In this document: positions 12,223-17,353 of the stretch, one piece after another
How positions within the stretch are numbered: position 1 is the stretch's first letter
Layout of the letters: each line of letters begins with the position of its first letter
Assembly: GCA_016793585.1 (NCBI GenBank)
Contig: JAEUJR010000987.1
Span: forward strand, 1-17,353
Direction of reading: 5' to 3'
DNA length: 17,353 nucleotides
Source of the DNA: Archangium sp.
GTDB lineage: Bacteria > Myxococcota > Myxococcia > Myxococcales > Myxococcaceae
Program-made: the position numbers and the translations under genes
The notes under the pieces: generated by a model
Told to the model about the DNA's origin: nothing
Database searches by the model: none
What the model saw: the letters and a program-made list of their open reading frames with translations, nothing else

Positions 12223-14049
12223 ATGAGCGCTTCCGCGAACCACTACAAGCCCAACCTTCGTGACACGCTGTTCAACCTCTTCGAGTTCCTCGAGATCGGG
12301 AAGACGTCGCTCGGCAAGAAGCCGTTCGGCGACCTCGACGAAGAGACCGCGCGGCAGACGCTCGAGAGCTACAAGCAGATCTGCGTCGATCAGCTCGCGA
12401 CCAGCTTCTCGGCGGGCGACCACCAGGCGCCGGTGCTCGACACGAAGACGGGCAACGTCACCCTGCCCGAGTCGCTCAAGAAGAGCTTTCACGCGTACTT
12501 CGACAACGGGCTCAATCAGCTCGAGATCCCCACGCACCTCGGGGGCGTGGGCGCGCCGCCGTCGTTGTCGTGGGGCGCGTTCGAGATGGTGCTCGGCGCC
12601 AACGCGCCGCTGGCGTTCTACTTCCTCGGCAACCTGCTCCCGCGCGTCATCGATCGCACGGCGACCGAGTCGCAGAAGGCGCTCTTCGGCAAGCTGATGA
12701 TCGACAAGCGCTGGGGCGGCACGATGGTGCTGACCGAGCCCGACGCCGGCAGTGACGTCGGCAACGCGCGCGCGAAGGCGAAGCACATCAAAGACGACGT
12801 GTGGGAGATCGAAGGCGTCAAGCGCTTCATCACCAACGGCGACTTCGACGCGGTCGAGAACATCGTGCACCTCGTGCTGGCGCGCCCCGAAGGCGCGGGC
12901 GGGGGCACCAAGGGCCTGTCGATGTTCATCGTGCCCAAGTTCTGGGTGAACCCCGACGGCTCGCTCGGTGAGCGCAACGGCGTGTTCTGCACGAACCTCG
13001 AGAAGAAGATGGGGCTCAAGTCGAGCACCACCTGCGAGATGACCTTCGGCGATGGCAAGCCCGCGCGCGGCCTGCTCGTCGGCAACGTGCACGAGGGCAT
13101 CAAGCAGATGTTCCACGTCATCGAGCACGCGCGCATGGCGGTGGGGCTCAAGTCGGCGGCGACGCTCTCGACGGCGTACCTGAACGCGCTCGCCTACGCG
13201 AAGGACCGTATTCAGGGCCCCGATCTCATGAACGCGCGCGACAAGAACGCGAAGAAGGTCGCGATCATTCGTCACGCCGACGTGCGCCGCATGTTGATGC
13301 TGCAGAAGAGCCACGCCGAAGGCATGCGCGCGATGATTCTCTTCGCGGCGTCGTTGCAGGACGAGGTCGAGCTGCTCGGTGGCCACCACGACGAGCGCGC
13401 TGCGGCCGCTGACGCGCTGAACGATCTGATGCTGCCGCTCATCAAGGGCTACTGCTCGGAGAAGGCCTACGAGCTGCTCGCGGTCTCGCTGCAGACGCTC
13501 GGCGGCTCGGGCTACCTGCAGGACTACCCGATGGAGCAGTACGTGCGCGATCAGAAGATCGACTCGCTCTACGAGGGCACGACCCACATTCAGGCGCTCG
13601 ATCTCATCTTGCGCAAGCTCGCGAAGGACGGCGGGGCGACGCTGCAGGGCCTGCTGGGGCGCATTCGCACGACGATCGAGACCAACGAAGGCGGCGACGC
13701 GCTGGCGAAGGAGCGCGAGGCCCTCAACGAGGCGCTCACCAACGTCGAGATGGCGTTCGGGCACCTGCTCGAGAAGCTCGGTGAGTCGCTGTACCACGCA
13801 GGCCTGCAGGGCAACCGGCTGCTTTTCGGGCTGGCCGAGCTCGTCATCGGCTGGCTGTTGATTCGTCACGCGGCGGTGGCGCTCACGAAGCGCCCGACGG
13901 CGACTGGCGACGACGCCGCGTTCTACGACGGCAAGGTGGCCTCGGCCCGGTTCTTCTCGCGCGAGGTGTTGCCGAACCTCGCGATGCTGCCGAAGCACGT
14001 CTCGGGTAGCACGCTGACGCTGATGGAGCTCCCTGACGAAGCGTTCTGA
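12223..14049 (+). CDS. Long-form acyl-CoA dehydrogenase (about 600 residues, DmdC-like architecture)
   Basis: A 608-residue flavoenzyme, longer than the usual 380-residue acyl-CoA dehydrogenases. It has an N-terminal extension starting with the NHYKPNLRDTLFNLFEFL stretch (6-23), a middle domain with MVLTEPDAGSDVGN (168-181) and the substrate/FAD loop KRFITNGDFD (200-209), EHARMAVGLKSAATLSTAYLNA (301-322), and LQTLGGSGYLQDYPMEQYVRD, then SLYEGTTHIQALDL with Glu451 as the likely catalytic base (the YEG position of medium-chain enzymes). Residues 470-608 form the extra C-terminal domain of this subfamily. It would oxidise an acyl-CoA to the enoyl-CoA, passing electrons to an electron-transfer flavoprotein; chain length cannot be told. 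The ATG at 12223 is chosen; the frame is open upstream but into marC. It follows marC by 68 bases that show no clear terminator. Confidence 0.92.
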   Translation: MSASANHYKPNLRDTLFNLFEFLEIGKTSLGKKPFGDLDEETARQTLESYKQICVDQLATSFSAGDHQAPVLDTKTGNVTLPESLKKSFHAYFDNGLNQLEIPTHLGGVGAPPSLSWGAFEMVLGANAPLAFYFLGNLLPRVIDRTATESQKALFGKLMIDKRWGGTMVLTEPDAGSDVGNARAKAKHIKDDVWEIEGVKRFITNGDFDAVENIVHLVLARPEGAGGGTKGLSMFIVPKFWVNPDGSLGERNGVFCTNLEKKMGLKSSTTCEMTFGDGKPARGLLVGNVHEGIKQMFHVIEHARMAVGLKSAATLSTAYLNALAYAKDRIQGPDLMNARDKNAKKVAIIRHADVRRMLMLQKSHAEGMRAMILFAASLQDEVELLGGHHDERAAAADALNDLMLPLIKGYCSEKAYELLAVSLQTLGGSGYLQDYPMEQYVRDQKIDSLYEGTTHIQALDLILRKLAKDGGATLQGLLGRIRTTIETNEGGDALAKEREALNEALTNVEMAFGHLLEKLGESLYHAGLQGNRLLFGLAELVIGWLLIRHAAVALTKRPTATGDDAAFYDGKVASARFFSREVLPNLAMLPKHVSGSTLTLMELPDEAF

Positions 14050-14067
14050 AAGAACGAGCCGACCTGA

Positions 14068-15231
14068 TCAAAGGCCGCTGCGCTGACGCTTCAGGCTGAT
14101 GTTGATCAGCAGCCCAATGCCGATCAGCACCGACACCATCGAGCTGCCGCCGTAGCTCATGAGCGGCAACGTGATTCCGGTGATGGGCAACAACCCCGTC
14201 ACCATCCCGATGTTCTCGAACACCTGCCAGAAGATCATCGCGGCGATGCCGACGGCGACGAACGCGCCGAAGCGCTCCTTCGCACCGGCCGCCACCCCGA
14301 GGGCCGCGAGCAGAATGCCGGCGTACAGCACCAACAGGCCGAGGCACTTCAAGTAGCCCTGCTCTTCCGCGAAGACGCTGAAGATGAAGTCGGTGTGCTG
14401 CTCCGGCAGGTAGCGCAGGCCCGTCTGGGTTCCTTCCATCCACCCCTTGCCGTTCACCCCGCCCGAGCCCACGGCGATCTTCGACTGCATGGCGTGGTAG
14501 TTCGACCCTTTGAGATCGCTCGTCGGGTCGAGCCAGCCGGTGATGCGCGCGTCTTGATGCTTCTTGAGCTTGTGGCGAACGATCGTGAAGCGCTGCTCGG
14601 TGTTCTGCACGCGCACGTAGTCGTTCCACAACACGCCGACGGCGCCGATCGCCAGCACGCCCGCGACGACCCACACTGGCAGGCTCGGCCGCGCGAACAC
14701 GAGCACCGTCACCGTCGTGAACGCCATCATCAGGGCCGTTCCGAGGTCGGGCTGCACGAGCACGAGCGCCGTGGGAATCAGCGCGATCACGGTCGGCGGA
14801 ATGAGCCGCAAGAACCCGTATGTCGGCTGCTGCGGCCGGTAGTCGTCGTGGAAGTACTTCGCCATCATCAGCAGCATGCCGATCTTCATGAACTCGGCGG
14901 GCTGCACGCGCACGGGGCCGACGATGAACCAGCTCTCGGCGCCTTTGGCTTTGTGCCCGAAGAACTTCAGCGCGACGAGCGCGCCGAGGTTCACCAGATA
15001 GATGGGAATCGCCAGCCGCTCGAGCAGCTTCGGGTCGATCCACGCGACCACCACCGCGATGGCCGAGCCGATGAAGAAGTACGCGATCTGCGACGCCCAC
15101 ATCGGTGAGCTGGGAGGCCGTGACGCGCTCGCGAGGTTGTAGATGCCGACCGCCGTGGTGAGCACCACCGTCAGCAACAGCAGCCACGGCATCTGCGAGA
15201 CGCTGCGACGTTCGGCCGAGAGCTCCATCAT
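14068..15231 (-). CDS. rodA: Rod shape-determining SEDS glycosyltransferase RodA
   Basis: A 387-residue multipass membrane protein of the SEDS family that polymerises lipid II glycan strands for side-wall growth together with PBP2. It has about ten hydrophobic segments and the family signatures AESWFIVGPVRVQPAEFMKI (98-117), LVQPDLGTAL (158-167), GSGGVNGKGW (255-264), GTQTGLRYLPEQHTDFIFSV (267-286) with Asp281 at the position of the essential SEDS aspartate, and PLMSYGGSS near the C-terminus. The ATG at 15231 is preceded by GGAGG with six bases of spacing and overlaps the mrdA stop as ATGA; a second ATG at 15228 follows immediately. It ends the mre operon visible here and is convergent with the acyl-CoA dehydrogenase gene, 18 bases away. 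RodA rather than FtsW is supported by its position next to PBP2 and mreD. Confidence 0.95.
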   Translation of the reverse strand: MMELSAERRSVSQMPWLLLLTVVLTTAVGIYNLASASRPPSSPMWASQIAYFFIGSAIAVVVAWIDPKLLERLAIPIYLVNLGALVALKFFGHKAKGAESWFIVGPVRVQPAEFMKIGMLLMMAKYFHDDYRPQQPTYGFLRLIPPTVIALIPTALVLVQPDLGTALMMAFTTVTVLVFARPSLPVWVVAGVLAIGAVGVLWNDYVRVQNTEQRFTIVRHKLKKHQDARITGWLDPTSDLKGSNYHAMQSKIAVGSGGVNGKGWMEGTQTGLRYLPEQHTDFIFSVFAEEQGYLKCLGLLVLYAGILLAALGVAAGAKERFGAFVAVGIAAMIFWQVFENIGMVTGLLPITGITLPLMSYGGSSMVSVLIGIGLLINISLKRQRSGL

Positions 15232-17267
15232 CGCGGGCCTCCGGTCGGAGCCTGCACGGTCGTCTCGGGTGGGAGCGGCACGTCACCCGCGAGGCCCGGG
15301 TCGCTCACGTCGGGTGGCGCGGCGGGGTTCGGCTTCGAGAAGAACACCGGCTTGGGCGGCTTCGGCGGCACCCACTCTTCACCGAGCGCGAAGCTGTCGG
15401 CCTTCTTGAGCTCGAAGTACTTCGCGAAGACGGCGGCCGCCGTCGGAGCCGCGTCACTGCCGCCGTGCCCACCGTGCTCGTTCAGCACGATCACCGTCAA
15501 CTCGGGGTCTTCGGCCGGCGCGAACGAGGCGAACCACGCGTGGTCGCGCTCGAAGTAGTCCATCTGCTCCTTCTTCAAGCGCACGGTGCCCAGCTTCGCG
15601 ACCTGCGCCGTGCCCGTCTTGCCCGCGATCGTGTAGTCGGCCGAGCGCGTGCGAAACGCGGTGCCGCCGGGCTCGTTCACCACCGACACCAGGGCATCGA
15701 TGATCAGCTTGTACTGCTCGTCGGTCATGGGGATCTCGCGCACCTGCTTCGGGGCGAACGACTCCACCACCTGACCTTCGGGCGACTCGATGCGCTGGAC
15801 GATCTGCGGCTGAAAGACGTGCCCCTTGTTGCCGACGGCCGAGTACAGCACCGCGAGCTGCAGCGGCGTCACGTTCACGTCGCCCTGGCCGATGGCCGTG
15901 TTGAGCGCCATGCCCTTCGTGTAACCGCCCGGCGTGAACTTCTGGTGGTACGCGCTGTCGGGCATCACGCCAGGCACCTCTGCCGCGACGCCGAGGTTGG
16001 CGACGGCGCCGAGCCCGAAGAGCCGGCCCATGCTGGCGATGGGGTCGATGCCCATGAGATCGGCCGACCGGTAGAAGTACGTGTCGCAGCTCACCTGCAG
16101 CGCGCGCTTCGCGTCGACAGAGCCGTGACCGCGCTCGTTGTGGCAGCGCCAACGACGGGAGCCGAGCGTGTAACCGCCTGAACAGTTCACGGTGCTCGTC
16201 GGCGTCATCACGCCAGACTGCAGCGCGGCCAGCAGCGTGACGACCTTGAACGTCGAGCCCGGGTGGTAGTGCTCGGCGCCCGCGCGGAACACCATCGGCT
16301 GCAGCGGGTCCTGGTTCAGCTGCGCGAGGCGCTTCGGAGACACACGGCCCGTCATCTCGTTCGGGTCGAACGCGGGCCGGCTCACCATGGCGCGAATGAA
16401 CCCGGTCTTCGTCTCCATCGCGATGACGGCGCCCGCGGTGCCGGGGAACGCACGCTCGGCTTCGGCCTGCAGCCGCGCGTCGAGCGACAGCACCACGTTC
16501 TTTCCCGGCGTCGGCGCCTCGCTCTGCCCGCCCCGCAGAATGTTGCCGCGCACGTCACGCATCACCTCGCCACGCGCGTTCACCACGTGCTTCACCCAGC
16601 CGTCGTTGCCTCGAATGGCGTGCTCGAAGCTGCGCTCGACGCCGCGTCGCCCGATGTAGTCGCCGAGCGCGTACGGTGGGCGCTCGACCATGCCGTTGAG
16701 CTTGGTGATCTCGTCCTGCGTGATCTCGTTCATGTACCCGAGAATGTGCGCGAGCGTCGGGCCCGCCCGGTAGCTGCGGTGCGGAACCGGCTCGAGATCG
16801 ACGCCCGGCAGCAGGAACTGCTTCGCGAGCAGCTGATCGAACTCGTCACGCGAGATGTCGACGGCGGCGACCAGCGGCTGGTACCGCTGGGGCCCGTGCG
16901 CGGCCTTCACCATCGCCTCGACCTTGAGGCGCTGCTCCTCGTCCCACTGCAACACCTCGGCGAGGCGCGGCAACACCTCGGCCGGGCACTTCTGACAGAA
17001 CGCCGGCGTGATGAAGACGTCGAGGCTGGGGCGCGCGTCGACCAGCACCTCTCCGCGGCGGTCACGAATGAGGCCGCGTGGGGCGCGCAGCCGAACGTCC
17101 TTGAACTGGTTGTCGACCGAGAGCGCGTTGAACTCTTCGTAGCGAACCACCATCAACCGGTAGAGGTTGATCGACAGCACCAGCAGCCCGGCCACGAAGA
17201 AGACGCCGACGCCGATGACGCGCGCCTTGAGATCTTTCGCGTCGCTCTTCTGCCCGAGCTTGATCAC
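15228..17267 (-). CDS. mrdA: Penicillin-binding protein 2, elongation-specific transpeptidase
   Basis: A 679-residue class B PBP that cross-links new peptidoglycan in the elongasome with RodA. There is a short cytoplasmic tail, one membrane helix (about 17-38), the pedestal domain with RAPRGLIRDRRGEVL (61-75) and GRRGVERSFEHAIRG (206-220), and the transpeptidase domain with all three active-site motifs: STFK (Ser338-Lys341), SCD (393-395) and KTG (550-552). The C-terminal 45 residues are Pro-rich and extend past the family's usual end. Cys362, Cys375, His381 and Cys394 fall where a zinc site is known in Acinetobacter PBP2. A CQKC pair sits at 91-94 in the pedestal. The start is a GTG at 17267 overlapping the upstream stop as GTGA, with GGGAGG five bases upstream. 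Its stop overlaps rodA. Confidence 0.95.
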   Translation of the reverse strand: MIKLGQKSDAKDLKARVIGVGVFFVAGLLVLSINLYRLMVVRYEEFNALSVDNQFKDVRLRAPRGLIRDRRGEVLVDARPSLDVFITPAFCQKCPAEVLPRLAEVLQWDEEQRLKVEAMVKAAHGPQRYQPLVAAVDISRDEFDQLLAKQFLLPGVDLEPVPHRSYRAGPTLAHILGYMNEITQDEITKLNGMVERPPYALGDYIGRRGVERSFEHAIRGNDGWVKHVVNARGEVMRDVRGNILRGGQSEAPTPGKNVVLSLDARLQAEAERAFPGTAGAVIAMETKTGFIRAMVSRPAFDPNEMTGRVSPKRLAQLNQDPLQPMVFRAGAEHYHPGSTFKVVTLLAALQSGVMTPTSTVNCSGGYTLGSRRWRCHNERGHGSVDAKRALQVSCDTYFYRSADLMGIDPIASMGRLFGLGAVANLGVAAEVPGVMPDSAYHQKFTPGGYTKGMALNTAIGQGDVNVTPLQLAVLYSAVGNKGHVFQPQIVQRIESPEGQVVESFAPKQVREIPMTDEQYKLIIDALVSVVNEPGGTAFRTRSADYTIAGKTGTAQVAKLGTVRLKKEQMDYFERDHAWFASFAPAEDPELTVIVLNEHGGHGGSDAAPTAAAVFAKYFELKKADSFALGEEWVPPKPPKPVFFSKPNPAAPPDVSDPGLAGDVPLPPETTVQAPTGGPR

Positions 17268-17353
17268 ACGAACCTCCCGCCCTCCACGCGCTCGCCAGGC
17301 TCGATCTTCGCGAGCAGTGGGTAGAGCAGCGCGGCGGTGACGCCCGTGAGCAG
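17264..17353 (-). CDS. mreD: Probable MreD, C-terminal 29 residues (cut by window edge)
   Basis: An open frame runs from the right edge of the window to a TGA that overlaps the mrdA GTG start as GTGA. It encodes 29 residues: a hydrophobic stretch LLTGVTAALLYPLLAKI then a short polar tail ending RFV. This fits the last membrane helix of MreD, the small membrane protein that precedes mrdA in most mreBCD-mrdA-rodA operons. The identification rests on position and hydrophobicity, not on a specific motif. The mrdA ribosome-binding site (GGGAGG) is embedded in its final codons. Confidence 0.62.
   Translation of the reverse strand: MLTGVTAALLYPLLAKIEPGERVEGGRFV

Noticed and set aside
12007..13998. 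663-codon minus-strand open frame opposite the acyl-CoA dehydrogenase gene
   Set aside because: The plus strand encodes an intact 608-residue enzyme with all motifs; the antisense translation is low-complexity Arg/Val/Glu-rich sequence with no recognisable feature.
13883..15286. 467-codon minus-strand open frame overlapping rodA
   Set aside because: Same strand but a different frame from rodA; its translation is Arg/Ala/His-rich and the RodA frame carries the family motifs.
1..17353. Mobile elements, CRISPR, tRNA/rRNA or defence genes
   Set aside because: I looked for terminal inverted repeats, transposase or integrase motifs, regular spaced repeats and RNA-gene sequence and found none; the genes are housekeeping envelope functions.

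Overview
The window looks like chromosomal DNA from a GC-rich, Gram-negative bacterium, most likely a myxobacterium or a relative (Myxococcota). The support is indirect: very high G+C at third codon positions, a membrane Ser/Thr kinase with the catalytic loop HRDVTPHN, PEGA-like C-terminal repeats and DAG-rich linkers, a long acyl-CoA dehydrogenase, and a full outer-membrane lipid A pathway. I see no rRNA, tRNA, insertion sequence, CRISPR array or phage gene, and no gene-free stretch above 300 bases.

Region 1 (1-7167, minus strand) is a tight lipopolysaccharide operon. Read in transcription order it is an MsbA-type lipid exporter, a WaaA/KdtA-like Kdo transferase, a GT-B glycosyltransferase, a doubtful 42-codon ORF, LpxK (lipid A 4'-kinase), RfaE1/HldA (heptose-7-P kinase), RfaE2/HldC (heptose-1-P adenylyltransferase) and the N-terminal half of YicC, an endoribonuclease-family protein cut by the window edge. 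Most junctions are 4-base ATGA/GTGA overlaps. Divergently, on the plus strand, lies lpxB (lipid A disaccharide synthase), followed by a small Ser/Thr-rich lipoprotein gene. Together these genes make the lipid A disaccharide, phosphorylate it, add Kdo, supply ADP-heptose for the inner core, and flip the product across the inner membrane.

Region 2 (8840-10762, minus) is a transmembrane Ser/Thr kinase, convergent with the lipoprotein gene. Divergent from it, on the plus strand, is a three-gene set: a polyprenol-phosphate mannosyltransferase-like GT2 enzyme, a MarC-family membrane protein and a 608-residue acyl-CoA dehydrogenase.

Region 3 (14068-17353, minus) is the end of a cell-shape operon: the last 29 codons of a probable mreD, then mrdA (PBP2, transpeptidase) and rodA (SEDS glycosyltransferase), again joined by 4-base overlaps.

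Most of the window is core envelope biology rather than an obviously new system. The points most worth a second look are: a 16-bp tandem duplication that reframes the rfaE2 C-terminus and creates a perfect hairpin; a WaaA with Asp in place of the catalytic Glu and a second motif change; a GT-B enzyme whose EX7E motif reads DX7Q; a PBP2 whose zinc-site positions appear to be Cys-Cys-His-Cys; and mini-ORFs bridging genes by paired ATGA overlaps.
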